Assembly: GCF_900187305.1 (NCBI RefSeq)
Contig: NZ_LT906434.1
Span: 1 to 64,000, forward strand
Source of the DNA: Neisseria zoodegmatis
GTDB lineage: Bacteria > Pseudomonadota > Gammaproteobacteria > Burkholderiales > Neisseriaceae
DNA length: 64,000 bases
Direction of reading: 5' to 3'
The notes below the pieces were generated by a model, which was given only the letters and a program-made list of their open reading frames with translations, was not told the DNA's origin and made no database searches. Both the position numbers and the translations under genes were made by a program. This document shows, piece by piece, positions 8,847 to 17,772 of this stretch (within the stretch, counting starts at the first letter, position 1; each line of letters starts with the position of its first letter).

Positions 8847-10484
8847 ATGACTAAAGAACTGACTGCCATCTGGCAAGACCTTCAAGCCCATCAGATCAAT
8901 ACCTCGTCGCTCAACATGCGCGACCAATTCCAAGCCGACCCTGCGCGTTTCGACAAAATGCACGAAACCCTGCACGGCCTTTTGCTTGATTACAGCAAAA
9001 ACCGCATCAGCGAAGAAACCCTCGATTTATTGTGTCGCTTGGCCGATGCCTCCGGCGTCAAACAGCAGGCCGAAGCCATGCGCCGCGGCGACAAAATCAA
9101 CCTCAGCGAAAACCGCGCCGTGCTGCACACCGCCCTGCGCTTACCCGTCGGCTCGCCCGCCGTGTATGTGGACGGCGAAAGCGTCCTTTCCGATATCCAC
9201 CGCGAACTGGAACGCGCCTTAACCTTTGCCGACAGCCTGCTCAACGGCTCGCACACCGGTGCCACCGGCAAACGCATTACCGATTTCGTCCATATCGGCA
9301 TCGGCGGCTCCGATTTAGGCCCTCAGCTTGCCGTTCAAGCCTTGCAGCCTTACCTGCAAAACATACGCGTGCATTTCGTTTCCAACTCCGACGACGCCAA
9401 CATTGCCCAAGTGCTGGCACCGCTCAACCCCGAAACCACCGTATTCTGCGTGGCTAGCAAATCGTTCGGCACTCCCGAAACCCTGCTCAACGCCCAAGCC
9501 GCGCGCAATTGGTTCTGCGACCGCGGCTTAAACGAAGCCGACATCGCCCGCCATTTCACCGCCATCTCCAGCAATGTCGAAGCCGCCCGCGATTTCGGCA
9601 TCACGCCCGAACATGTGTTTGCCATGTTTGACTTTGTCGGCGGGCGTTATTCCGTCTGGTCTGCCATCGGCCTGCCCGTGATGGTTGCCATCGGCAGCGC
9701 CCGCTTCCGTGAATTGCTCAACGGCGCACACGCTATGGACGAGCACTTCTTCCATACCGATTTCCGCCACAACATGCCCGTTTTGCTCGCCTTGCTCGGC
9801 GTGTGGTACGGCAATTTCTGCAACGCTTGCGGCCACGCGGTCGTGCCGTACAGCCACAACCTCCGCCGCCTGCCCGCCTATCTGAAACAGCTTGATATGG
9901 AAAGCAACGGCAAACGGCGCACCTTGCAGGGCGAAACCGTGAGCTGGCACACCGGCGGCATCGTGTTCGGCGAAGAAGGCGTTAACGGGCAGCATGCCTT
10001 CTTCCAACTGCTCCACCAAGGCACACGCCTGATTCCTACCGACTTCATCGTGCCCATGCGCACGCCCTACAACATCGGCCGCCAACACCGCTTTACCGTT
10101 GCCAACGCTTTCGCGCAGGCCGAAGCGCTGATGCTGGGTAAAACCTTAGACGAAGCCCGCGCAGAATTGGCCGGCCTGCCCGAAGCCGAACGCGAAGCAT
10201 TGGCACCGCACAAAGAGTTCCCCGGCAACCGCCCCAGCAACAGCATCCTTATCGACGAGCTAAATCCATTCAACCTCGGCATGCTACTCGCCTTATACGA
10301 ACACAAAATCTTTGTGCAGGGCGTGATTTGGAACATCAACCCGTTCGACCAATGGGGCGTGGAATACGGCAAAGTGCTCGCCAAAAACATCGAACCCGAG
10401 CTGGAGCAAACCACCGAACTGCATCACGACGCCTCCACCAACGGCTTGATCGGTTTCTACCGTCGCTGTACCCGCGATACATAA
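8847..10484 (+). CDS. pgi: Glucose-6-phosphate isomerase
   Basis: Pgi interconverts glucose 6-phosphate and fructose 6-phosphate. At 545 residues it matches the Escherichia coli type. Family signatures are visible: HIGIGGSDLGPQ, the sugar-phosphate loop VASKSFGTPET, FVGGRYSVWSAIGLP, and the C-terminal catalytic block NPFDQWGVEYGKVL. It appears to be a single gene with an ATG at 8847 and a DUS hairpin terminator just downstream. Confidence 0.97.
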   Translation: MTKELTAIWQDLQAHQINTSSLNMRDQFQADPARFDKMHETLHGLLLDYSKNRISEETLDLLCRLADASGVKQQAEAMRRGDKINLSENRAVLHTALRLPVGSPAVYVDGESVLSDIHRELERALTFADSLLNGSHTGATGKRITDFVHIGIGGSDLGPQLAVQALQPYLQNIRVHFVSNSDDANIAQVLAPLNPETTVFCVASKSFGTPETLLNAQAARNWFCDRGLNEADIARHFTAISSNVEAARDFGITPEHVFAMFDFVGGRYSVWSAIGLPVMVAIGSARFRELLNGAHAMDEHFFHTDFRHNMPVLLALLGVWYGNFCNACGHAVVPYSHNLRRLPAYLKQLDMESNGKRRTLQGETVSWHTGGIVFGEEGVNGQHAFFQLLHQGTRLIPTDFIVPMRTPYNIGRQHRFTVANAFAQAEALMLGKTLDEARAELAGLPEAEREALAPHKEFPGNRPSNSILIDELNPFNLGMLLALYEHKIFVQGVIWNINPFDQWGVEYGKVLAKNIEPELEQTTELHHDASTNGLIGFYRRCTRDT

Positions 10485-10507
10485 CAGCAGTTCTGCTCTA
10501 AACTCAA

Positions 10508-10552
10508 TGAGGCCGTCTGAAAATCCTTGTGCAGATTTTTCAGACGGCCTCA
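10508..10552 (+). terminator. DUS-pair hairpin after pgi
   Basis: Inverted DUS arms (tgaggccgtctgaaaa and its complement) enclose a 12-nt loop, 24 nt after the pgi stop. Confidence 0.75.
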
Positions 10553-10746
10553 AGTTTGATACCACATCCCATCGGATTCAAAATCCATCATACTTGTTTG
10601 CAGCATTTCAGCCTTCAAAAACTGCACCCATAATTCATAACGACCACTCAGGCAAACATGCTGGACAAATAATTCACTCTTCCCGATAATCGACGGAATT
10701 TACAACCCCATCCAACAACCAACCACTTAAATCCCAAAGGAAAATA

Positions 10747-12189
10747 ATGAAAATAAGCGCATTAACCGCAGCCTTGGCCCTAATCGGCTTGAGCGCGTGC
10801 AGCACTTTAGACGGTAAAAGTCCTCACGAAATGATCAGCCACTCCGTAGAACGCGGCCTGACCAAAGATTACAGCTACAACTTCCAAGGCGAAATCAAAG
10901 TTGCCTTTACCCCGTTCGACAAAGGCTACGCACCGAAACAGGCAGCCAAAGAAAAAGCCGCTGCCGACTTAGCCGCCGGCCTTGAAGCAGCCAGCCTTGA
11001 AGCCGCATCCGAAGCAGAAACTGAATTTGAAGCAGCATATGAAGAAGTTGCCGAAGCCTATGCCGAACCCGTAGAAGGCGACAACGAATATTCAGACGGC
11101 ACCGATACCGAAAGCGATAGCGAAAACAGTTCCAACGACTACCGTGCAGCAGCCTTCATGCTCAAAGCCATGACGCCGTCGCTGCTGACTACTCTGCCCT
11201 CCGGCGCCAACAATACGGGCAGAAAAGTGGCCGACTATCTTCACGACCGCCCGGCCATGGCACGTTACCTTGAAAACGCCCGCATTAAATATTCCGGCGC
11301 TTTGGATTTAAGCCGCAAAAAATTAGAACTGACGCCGGAATTTTCAATGGTTAACCGCAATGAAAGCACCCGCATCAGCATGCCCATGGTGTTTGACGGC
11401 GAAGAAATGAGCGTGATCGTCGATCTGCCCGCTTCCGTACCGGCCGCACTCAACCTCGTTGCCCCGCCGTCCCTGCGCGAACGTTTGATTCACGAACCGA
11501 TTTATCTGAAACTGTCTGACTTGGATGAGTTGGTCAACGAAGAAGACAAAGAAAAACAAGATTCGTCGAAAAACTATCCGCTCAAAACCATGGTAAAAGC
11601 CATGTTTATTGCCGCTTACCGTGCTTATGCCGATATTCCGCCGCAGTATTACCACAGCCTGCCGCCCGACGAATACACCAAGCAGGCCGGCGGCACATAC
11701 CGCATCCACTATCTGATGGACGATAAATTCGAGAAACTCTTCACGCTGGCGATGAAAAAACATTTCTCGCAAGAATTCGACCGCTTGCAGAAAGAAAAAC
11801 CCGAACCCACCGTCAGCAAAGAGAAATACGAAAAAACCAAACAACTGTTTCTCGGCGCGTTTGACAGCCTCAACGACAGCGCCCGCTTAAGCGACATCGC
11901 AGGCATGCCCATTTCATCCGATTGGTATCTCGATAAAAAAGGACGCTTGGTCGGCGTGCGCCATTATGTGCAAATCAACGGCGAATTACAGGCGCTCAAT
12001 ATCGACTCCGTTCTCTATATGAACCGCTTCGGCAAGCCGGTGTTTACCTTTAACCCCGACAAAACCAAAACCATCAGCCTGAAAGAAGCCATCAAAGCAT
12101 TTAAGGGCGATAAAAGCGATGAAACGGCCGATATTCCCGACAGCGAAGACCAAGAGCCATACAAAATCTACGAACACGTCGAGCGTTAA
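10747..12189 (+). CDS. Large hypothetical lipoprotein with acidic insert
   Basis: I do not recognise the family. The 480-residue product starts with a lipoprotein signal (lipobox LSAC, predicted lipidated Cys18), so it is probably anchored in the inner or outer membrane facing the periplasm. Residues about 60-135 form an Ala/Glu-rich then Asp/Ser/Glu-rich low-complexity insert, partly encoded by a degenerate DUS (YSDGT). The rest is mixed alpha/beta with no catalytic motif I can name. An A-rich AAAGGAAAATA upstream provides the Shine-Dalgarno. A strong bidirectional terminator follows. It is likely monocistronic. Confidence 0.75.
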   Translation: MKISALTAALALIGLSACSTLDGKSPHEMISHSVERGLTKDYSYNFQGEIKVAFTPFDKGYAPKQAAKEKAAADLAAGLEAASLEAASEAETEFEAAYEEVAEAYAEPVEGDNEYSDGTDTESDSENSSNDYRAAAFMLKAMTPSLLTTLPSGANNTGRKVADYLHDRPAMARYLENARIKYSGALDLSRKKLELTPEFSMVNRNESTRISMPMVFDGEEMSVIVDLPASVPAALNLVAPPSLRERLIHEPIYLKLSDLDELVNEEDKEKQDSSKNYPLKTMVKAMFIAAYRAYADIPPQYYHSLPPDEYTKQAGGTYRIHYLMDDKFEKLFTLAMKKHFSQEFDRLQKEKPEPTVSKEKYEKTKQLFLGAFDSLNDSARLSDIAGMPISSDWYLDKKGRLVGVRHYVQINGELQALNIDSVLYMNRFGKPVFTFNPDKTKTISLKEAIKAFKGDKSDETADIPDSEDQEPYKIYEHVER

Positions 12190-12215
12190 GCCCGCTGTAT
12201 TCCATTGATTCACAT

Positions 12216-12260
12216 AAAAAAACACCTGCCGCAAGTAAAACCCGCGGCAGGTGTTTTTTT
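12216..12260. terminator. Strong bidirectional terminator
   Basis: A 17-bp perfect inverted repeat (aaaaaaacacctgccgc and its complement) flanks an 11-nt loop, with A and T runs on both sides. It lies between the convergent lipoprotein gene and the BioC-like gene and is not DUS-based. Confidence 0.9.
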
Positions 12261-12268
12261 ATGCGCTT

Positions 12269-13060
12269 CTATTGCGGCTTTTTCGGATAAAACTGAACCG
12301 GGCTTTCCCCTTGCGGCAACATCAGTTTCTTCACCGCATGGCCGTACACCGTTTCCAGCGTAACCGTCAACTCACCTTCTTCGGCGAACACCGCCTCCAC
12401 CGCTTCCCGCGCCGCAGCTTGATCATCAAACACCAGCGACGCCCACAAGCCCAGAGTATCCATATCCTGCCAAAACGTTTCCGCCCGACGATAATGCAAT
12501 TCCAGCTTGGCCGTATCCATCACCGGATCATAAAAGCCGTGATGAAACAGCATATCGCCCAAATCGTGCATATCGAACAACATCGGCGTTTCCACCGCAA
12601 TACCTTGCGCTTTCAGACGGCCTGCCAACCCGCCCAAAGTATCAATACCGAAATGGGTAAAAAACAGCAAACCGTTGGTTTTCAAAGCACGCGCCCAGTT
12701 TTCAAACACCGGCACAGGCTCTTTCGCCGTGACCAAGGCCAGATTCGCCCACAACATATCCGCCGAAGCTTCGGGCAAAAGCTGGCCGACAGGCTGGCAG
12801 TGCTGCACCACCTGTTTGCCCGTCAGCTTCTGCCACAAACCCGATTTACGGGCTTTGGCTGCCGCTTCCAAAAAATCAGGGCGCGGGTCGTATTCCGTAA
12901 AAGCGGCTTTGGGATAACGGGCGGCAAGCAGGCTGCGGCTTTCATCGGCATCGGCACCCACCAAAACAATCTGTTGCGGCACATGGCGCACCAACTGCAA
13001 ACGCTCGTCGGTATTTCGGGCAAGATAGCGGTGAATCTGCCAGCGGTCGGAGGAACTCAT
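12269..13060 (-). CDS. bioC: BioC-like SAM-dependent methyltransferase
   Basis: The 263-residue product resembles neisserial proteins annotated BioC, which methylate malonyl-ACP to start pimelate synthesis for biotin. It has a class I methyltransferase layout. The SAM-binding motif I is weak (VLVGADADESRS), an acidic strand-2 end follows (TEYDPRPDF), then MLWANLALV, then ARALKTNGLLFFTHFG typical of the motif III region. No other biotin genes are nearby, so the substrate is an inference. AGGAA precedes the ATG. It is downstream of, and codirectional with, the cytochrome c' gene (21-nt gap), possibly in one transcript. Confidence 0.65.
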   Translation of the reverse strand: MSSSDRWQIHRYLARNTDERLQLVRHVPQQIVLVGADADESRSLLAARYPKAAFTEYDPRPDFLEAAAKARKSGLWQKLTGKQVVQHCQPVGQLLPEASADMLWANLALVTAKEPVPVFENWARALKTNGLLFFTHFGIDTLGGLAGRLKAQGIAVETPMLFDMHDLGDMLFHHGFYDPVMDTAKLELHYRRAETFWQDMDTLGLWASLVFDDQAAAREAVEAVFAEEGELTVTLETVYGHAVKKLMLPQGESPVQFYPKKPQ

Positions 13061-13081
13061 ATTTTTACGGTATCCGGCAAA

Positions 13082-13543
13082 TTATTTAGGACGGCGGAAC
13101 GTATCGTGGCAAGATTTGCAGTTTGCGCCCACTTCGCCGTAAGCCGCTTTGATTTCTTCCAAATTGCCGCCTTGTGCTTTGGCATTCAGATTGGCCACTG
13201 CCGCGTGGAACTTCTCTTCCGCCGCTTTGAATTCATCCGGCTTTTCCCATGTTACCGGCAGCGTATCGCCGTCGCCCTGTTCGTCTTTTTGGAAGTGTTC
13301 AAACGGTTTTTTACTCTCTTCTGCAAACACGGCTGCCGCGTTTTTGAATTTTTCCACTTCGTAAGGCTCGTCGCCCTTAACCATTTTTCCCATGCTGCTG
13401 AAATTGGGCATCATGGATTTGAAAGCGGTGGTGCGTGCTTCGGAAATCGGCCCTTTGGCAACTTGAGGTTCCGCGCCTCCACAGGCGGCAAGCGTGAAAA
13501 CGGTTGCGGCGGCTAAGGCTGCCTGTGTGATTTTTGCGTTCAT
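13082..13543 (-). CDS. cycP: Cytochrome c' lipoprotein
   Basis: A 153-residue periplasmic cytochrome c' with a lipoprotein signal (lipobox LAAC, Cys at about 21) and one C-terminal haem attachment site CKSCH, where class II cytochromes c carry it. The helical region (FKSMMPNFSSMGKMVKG) fits the four-helix bundle fold. In Neisseria, cytochrome c' binds nitric oxide and contributes to NO tolerance. The lipobox implies membrane anchoring rather than free periplasmic location. It is the first gene of a possible two-gene unit with the BioC-like gene. Confidence 0.88.
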   Translation of the reverse strand: MNAKITQAALAAATVFTLAACGGAEPQVAKGPISEARTTAFKSMMPNFSSMGKMVKGDEPYEVEKFKNAAAVFAEESKKPFEHFQKDEQGDGDTLPVTWEKPDEFKAAEEKFHAAVANLNAKAQGGNLEEIKAAYGEVGANCKSCHDTFRRPK

Positions 13544-13669
13544 GCTAATGTGTTCCTTTCGGTATGGTAATATTGTCGGGATTTTTCGGCATCATACCTT
13601 ATAAAGTTAAAGTGATAAAACGGGGCCGGCGACAACGTTCAGACGGCCTCATACCAATAGGAGAAGATT

Positions 13670-14497
13670 ATGGCGATTTTAATTACGGGCGCATCGGCCG
13701 GATTCGGCGAAGCAATGTGCCGCTCATTCGTGATGGCAGGCCACTACGTTATCGGCGCGGCCCGCCGCATTGAGAAATTACACACCTTGCAAGCCGAGTT
13801 GGGCGAGCGTTTTCTGCCGCTTGAAATGGACACCACCCGCAGCGAATCTGTGGATCAGGCTTTGCAAAACCTGCCTGAAAACTTTGCCGTTATCGACTGC
13901 TTAATCAACAATGCCGGCCTCGCTTTGGGCTTGGATGCCGCCGACAAAGCCGATTTTGCCGATTGGCAGACCATGATTCAAACCAACATCATCGGCTTAA
14001 CCTACCTCACCCACAAAGTGTTGCCGCAAATGACTGGGCGCAAAAACGGCTACATCATCAATATCGGTTCCATCGCCGGCACTTACCCCTACCCCGGCGG
14101 CAATGTGTACGGCGCCACCAAAGCCTATGTGCGCCAATTCAGCCTCAATCTCCGCGCCGATTTGGCCGGCACGGGCGTGCGCGTGAGCAATATCGAGCCG
14201 GGTTTGTGCGGCGATACCGAGTTTTCCAACGTGCGCTTCAAAGGCGACGACGAACGCGCCGCCAAACTGTATGAAAACGTGCAGTTTATCCGCCCGCAAG
14301 ACATTGCCGACACCGCTTTATGGCTCTACCAACGCCCCGCGCATATGAACGTCAACACCATCGAAATCATGCCGGTGGCACAAAGCTTCGGCGCACTTCC
14401 CGTCCACCGCGAAGCACCTCCGCCCGTTACGGCTGAAAACGGGTTCGACAAACAAAGCATGCCGCTGTTTCAAAAGATTAAATCTTGGTTTAAATAA
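13670..14497 (+). CDS. SDR family oxidoreductase, YdfG-like
   Basis: A 275-residue short-chain dehydrogenase/reductase: nucleotide-binding ITGASAGFG, NNAG structural motif, catalytic Ser (NIGSIAG) and YxxxK (YGATK). YdfG-type enzymes oxidise 3-hydroxy acids such as serine/allo-threonine with NADP. The GAARR after strand 2 fits NADP preference. It carries about 25 extra C-terminal residues, rich in Pro and ending FQKIKSWFK, beyond the usual YdfG end. TAGGAGAAG gives a good Shine-Dalgarno. Exact substrate unknown. Confidence 0.85.
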   Translation: MAILITGASAGFGEAMCRSFVMAGHYVIGAARRIEKLHTLQAELGERFLPLEMDTTRSESVDQALQNLPENFAVIDCLINNAGLALGLDAADKADFADWQTMIQTNIIGLTYLTHKVLPQMTGRKNGYIINIGSIAGTYPYPGGNVYGATKAYVRQFSLNLRADLAGTGVRVSNIEPGLCGDTEFSNVRFKGDDERAAKLYENVQFIRPQDIADTALWLYQRPAHMNVNTIEIMPVAQSFGALPVHREAPPPVTAENGFDKQSMPLFQKIKSWFK

Positions 14498-14647
14498 GTC
14501 GGTGTGCCTATCGAGGCCGTCTGAAAAACCCGACAAAACACCGTTAAATCCCGTGCTGCTGTTCAAAACCGGTGGCACGGGTATTTTTCCGCCACGCGCA
14601 AACCGTTACAATAAATAGTTTTTGAACCAACCATGCCATCTGAAAAT

Positions 14648-15544
14648 ATGAATAAACTTTATACCCGCCGTGCATTAATCGCGGCAGCAGCGGCATTGGC
14701 ACTCTCCGCCTGTGTAACCCAAACACCTTCCGGCCAATCGTCCAAACCCACCACCCAAGCCAAACCCAAAGCCGTAGTCGGCTTAGCCCTCGGCGGCGGC
14801 GCATCGAAAGGCTTCGCCCATATCGGCGTGCTGAAAGTGCTCAAAGCCAACAATATTCCCGTCAACGTCGTTACCGGCACCAGCGCCGGCTCGATTGTCG
14901 GCAGCCTCTACGCCGGCGGCATGTCGCCCGACCGTTTGGAATTGGAAGCCGAAATTTTGGGTAAAACCGATTTGGTGGACTTAACCCTCTCCACCACCGG
15001 CTTCATCAAAGGCCAAAAACTGCAAGACTACATCAACCGCAAAGTAAACAACCGTCCACTGCAAAACCTGCCGTTGAAATTTGCTGCCGTAGCCACCGAT
15101 TTGGAATCGGGCAAAATGGTAGCGTTTAACCGCGGCAACACCGGCCAAGCAGTAAGAGCATCGGTGAGCATCCCTAACGTATTCCAGCCCGCAGTGATCA
15201 ACGGACGCAATTATGTGGACGGCGGCTTATCCGCCCCCGTGCCGGTAACCGCAGCCAAAAATATGGGCGCGAATTTCATTATCGCCGTGGATATTTCCGC
15301 CAAACCGGCCAAACTTTCGGAAGCGGGCTTTTTCTCTTATCTCGACCAAAGCCTCAATATCATGAGCGCGGCGGCACTGCAAAACGAATTGGGCAAAGCC
15401 AACGTAGTCATCAAGCCCAAAGTTCAGCACTTGGGGGCGGTCGGCGGATTTGACCAAAAAACCCAAGCCATCAAGCTGGGCGAACAAGCCGCGCTAGCCG
15501 CACTACCTGAAATCAAACGAAAACTTGCGGCATACAGCCGTTGA
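14648..15544 (+). CDS. Patatin-like phospholipase lipoprotein
   Basis: The 298-residue product has a twin-basic start (MNKLYTRRALIA), a lipoprotein signal with lipobox LSAC, and a patatin domain: oxyanion hole GLALGGGASKGFAHIG, nucleophile GTSAGS and catalytic Asp in VDGGLSAPVP. It resembles the RssA/NTE branch of bacterial patatins and is expected to hydrolyse lipids at the periplasmic face of a membrane. The ATG at 14648 was preferred over 14633 because the latter lies inside a degenerate DUS (ATGCCATCTGAA) and would add residues before the signal peptide. It is followed by a non-DUS terminator. Confidence 0.88.
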   Translation: MNKLYTRRALIAAAAALALSACVTQTPSGQSSKPTTQAKPKAVVGLALGGGASKGFAHIGVLKVLKANNIPVNVVTGTSAGSIVGSLYAGGMSPDRLELEAEILGKTDLVDLTLSTTGFIKGQKLQDYINRKVNNRPLQNLPLKFAAVATDLESGKMVAFNRGNTGQAVRASVSIPNVFQPAVINGRNYVDGGLSAPVPVTAAKNMGANFIIAVDISAKPAKLSEAGFFSYLDQSLNIMSAAALQNELGKANVVIKPKVQHLGAVGGFDQKTQAIKLGEQAALAALPEIKRKLAAYSR

Positions 15545-15749
15545 TAAACAGGCATATCTTGGCAACATTCCGGACAACCGTCTCAAATAGTTTGATGCCA
15601 TCTGAAAGCGGACTTGGCGGGCTGCGCCAAAGCGGAATTAAACCGGTTTCGCCAAGCACTTTCGGTGCAGCAAACCGCTTTCACAGGGGCGGATTGCGTA
15701 TCCGCCCGCGGGCAGTAGTCAGTAGTCGGTAATCTATGCCAATCAGACA

Positions 15750-15785
15750 AAAAAGCCGTCCCCATCCATCGGGAACGGCTTTTTC
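15750..15785 (+). terminator. Intrinsic terminator
   Basis: AAAAAGCCGT and a following C-run pair with GGGAACGGCTTTTT around a short loop, ending in a T-run. It is the first strong terminator after the patatin gene. Confidence 0.8.
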
Positions 15786-15793
15786 GTAAAACT

Positions 15794-15936
15794 GAGACCT
15801 TTGCAAAACCTCCAGATGTGGATGCAGTTCAAGACGTAGCAGCGCAGTGAGTGCAGACATATCATATAGATAGGCAAGCGAGCGGGCAGCGCACAACGCA
15901 GAAATGCGCCGCAGATGGGGGTTTTGCAAAGGTCTC
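15794..15936 (+). mobile_element. MITE-like element, copy A
   Basis: A 143-bp element with terminal inverted repeats GAGACCTTTGCAAAAC, an interior nearly identical to copies at 46252 and 52788, and no coding capacity of its own. The 5-nt flanks are aaact (left) and agact (right), a near match that may be a target duplication. Assignment as a non-autonomous transposable element is inferred from structure and copy number. Confidence 0.8.
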
Positions 15937-15944
15937 AGACTGTT

Positions 15945-15991
15945 TTTCAGACGGCCTCAAGCAAGATAACCGTGCTTGAGGCCGTCTGAAA
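15945..15991. terminator. Extended DUS hairpin
   Basis: A 19-bp inverted repeat (tttcagacggcctcaagca and complement) with a 9-nt loop lies between the MITE-like copy A and the pncC 3' end. It probably ends pncC transcription from the minus strand. Confidence 0.75.
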
Positions 15992-16058
15992 TATATTAAG
16001 AAGCTGATGGCGCTTCGTTTTACAACCAACCCAAAGACAACACGCAACCGCTACCCTC

Positions 16059-16535
16059 TTAAACCTCTTCTATCTTTTCACACAAAAAATCCAACGCAAA
16101 CTGCACGGCTTGGGCGCGGATACTGTCTCTGTCGCCGCTGAACAAAGCCGTTTTCGCCCAAATACGCTGCTTGGCGGCCAAACCGAACCATACCGTACCC
16201 ACGGGCTTTTCATCACTGCCGCCGGTGGGGCCGGCAATACCGGAAATGCTGAGGGCAAAATCGGCTTTGGCGGCAATCAGCGCGCCCAAGGCCATTTCGC
16301 GCACGGTTTCTTCGCTGACAGCGCCGTAAAAAGCCAATGTATTGTCTTTCACGCCCAAGAGCTGCTGTTTGGCTTCATTGCTGTAAGTCACGAACCCGGC
16401 TTCAAACCATGCCGAGCTGCCCGGCAGTCGGGTTAGTTCGGCCGCCAATAATCCGCCGGTGCAGGATTCTGCGCAGGTAACGGTTTGCCCGCATTCGCTG
16501 AGTCGGGCGGTGATTTTGGCAAGGGTATTATTCAT
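16059..16535 (-). CDS. pncC: CinA-family nicotinamide-nucleotide amidohydrolase
   Basis: PncC deamidates nicotinamide mononucleotide to nicotinate mononucleotide in NAD recycling. The 158-residue single-domain form shows TCAESCTGGLLAAELTRLPGSS, the FVTYSNEAKQQLLGV block, and SISGIAGPTGGSDEKPVGTVW, all typical of the stand-alone CinA C-terminal domain. There is no fused N-terminal CinA domain. It is convergent with the patatin gene and ends at a DUS hairpin. Confidence 0.93.
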   Translation of the reverse strand: MNNTLAKITARLSECGQTVTCAESCTGGLLAAELTRLPGSSAWFEAGFVTYSNEAKQQLLGVKDNTLAFYGAVSEETVREMALGALIAAKADFALSISGIAGPTGGSDEKPVGTVWFGLAAKQRIWAKTALFSGDRDSIRAQAVQFALDFLCEKIEEV

Positions 16536-17053
16536 ATGGTTGCCTTTACTTTATATGATGTGGTTGACGTTTGTGTGTGCAGTTAATGTGATGCGGCGGA
16601 ACAAATCATCAAGCTGTTTTGCGCTCAACATATTCCGTTTGGGTATTTATGCTCCGCATTATACCTTTCTTTAATTTGTGTTTTTCGTTATGGTTTCAAA
16701 TGGCATTATTTACAAACAAACGGTTCAACATGCGCGCAACACCAGCATTTCAACTGTAACAGCGTGCGGCTTATTTTTTATTTTAAAACATATCCGCAGG
16801 CAGTTTTAGAGCAAATGCACCCGTTTGGCAGGTTTTGAAACCGCTTGAGTCTAAGCTTTATGCCGATAATGCTTGGGTTTGGTAAGCTTGTATTATTACG
16901 CGGCCTGCCGGGCAATTTTTACACACATTTTTGTTTGCTGCCTTTTCTGCACATCGGTTTGCGGTAAAGTGTGCCCCAAAATCATGTTGCTTCCTTTTTA
17001 TGCCGATTTACGCTGACGAAGCAACAGTCATCAACCTGTCTTTTCTGATATGC
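16536..17053. other. Intergenic region pncC/ydcF-like gene
   Basis: A 518-nt spacer between divergent genes. It is AT-rich, with no DUS pair, repeat or convincing ORF. It must contain both promoters, but I could not single out a clear one. Confidence 0.4.
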
Positions 17054-17662
17054 ATGAGTAAAAAACGTATTATGTTTGTTTATGTGCCTGTGGCATTGGT
17101 GGTTATCTGGCTGATACTGCTGATGTGGGTGCATGTATCGGCTTTATCCTTCCGTTATATTACCGTAGATGAAATCCAACCTGCCGATGCTGCGCTGGTG
17201 CTGGGCAATTCTGTTTATAAAAACGGCAAACCCAATCCCTGCCTGCGTTCGCGCGTGGCTGCCGGTGCGGAGCTGTATCATGCGGGCAAAGTGCCGAAGC
17301 TGGTGGTAAGCGGCGGCACCGACAGCGACGGCAGCAACGAAGCCCAACACATGAAAGCGATGGCGGTAGAAATGGGCGTGCCTGAGTCGCACATCCTCAC
17401 GGAAGGCAAGTCGGAAAACACCTATGAAAACATCCTCTTCAGCTCGATTCCATTGTCCAACAATTCGAGCGTGGTGCTTGTAACTGCCGATTACCATCTC
17501 AAACGCGCCTCATGGCTCGCGCGCCGCCAATGGCACGACAGCAAAACCATTCAGGCGTATTCGGGTAAAGTTGAATGCGACGATGAAAGCACCGGCTATC
17601 TGCGCAAAATCGTGCGCGAAAGCTTGGCTTGGATCAAAGCTTATTTCATGACTCCGGAGTGA
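17054..17662 (+). CDS. YdcF/SanA family membrane protein (DUF218)
   Basis: A 202-residue protein with an N-terminal membrane anchor (residues 5-27) and a DUF218 domain: DAALVLGNSVYKNGKPNPCLRSR, LVVSGG, the ESHILTEGKSENTYEN block and VLVTADYHLKRA. Family members (SanA, ElyC, YdcF) are envelope proteins linked to peptidoglycan or lipid-carrier homeostasis; the biochemical activity is not settled. The frame is open back to 16931, but the hydrophobic anchor starts at MSKKRIMF, so 17054 is the chosen start. It is followed by a DUS terminator shared with selO. Confidence 0.85.
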   Translation: MSKKRIMFVYVPVALVVIWLILLMWVHVSALSFRYITVDEIQPADAALVLGNSVYKNGKPNPCLRSRVAAGAELYHAGKVPKLVVSGGTDSDGSNEAQHMKAMAVEMGVPESHILTEGKSENTYENILFSSIPLSNNSSVVLVTADYHLKRASWLARRQWHDSKTIQAYSGKVECDDESTGYLRKIVRESLAWIKAYFMTPE

Positions 17663-17711
17663 TTCATCCGGCGCATCATAAGCCCGTCAGCCAAATCTGA
17701 AACATCACAAC

Positions 17712-17749
17712 AAAGGCCGTCTGAAAAAAAACTTTTTCAGACGGCCTTT
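17712..17749. terminator. DUS-pair bidirectional terminator
   Basis: A 17-bp inverted DUS pair with A/T flanks lies between the convergent ydcF-like gene and selO. Confidence 0.8.
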
Positions 17750-17772
17750 CACAACCCGACATCAACCCGATA

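Larger units (their letters stand above)
15545..16058. other. Repeat-rich intergenic region between patatin gene and pncC
   Basis: A 514-nt gap between convergent genes. In order it holds a degenerate DUS (about 15596), a terminator hairpin (15750-15785), one full 143-bp MITE-like element (15794-15936) and a long DUS hairpin (15945-15991). I see no gene; short open frames here run through the repeat. Confidence 0.7.

Noticed and set aside
12251..13516. 421-codon plus-strand open frame across the bioC-like and cycP genes
   Set aside because: It lies wholly antisense to two recognisable genes, is rich in His/Arg/Phe as shadow frames are, and has no Shine-Dalgarno sequence or domain.
15681..15929. 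82-codon minus-strand open frame containing LLRLELHPHL
   Set aside because: It runs through MITE-like copy A and a terminator; the same peptide arises wherever the element occurs.
15545..16058. CRISPR-like array suggested by repeated elements
   Set aside because: The repeats are single DUS and one MITE-like copy, without regularly spaced direct repeats or cas genes.
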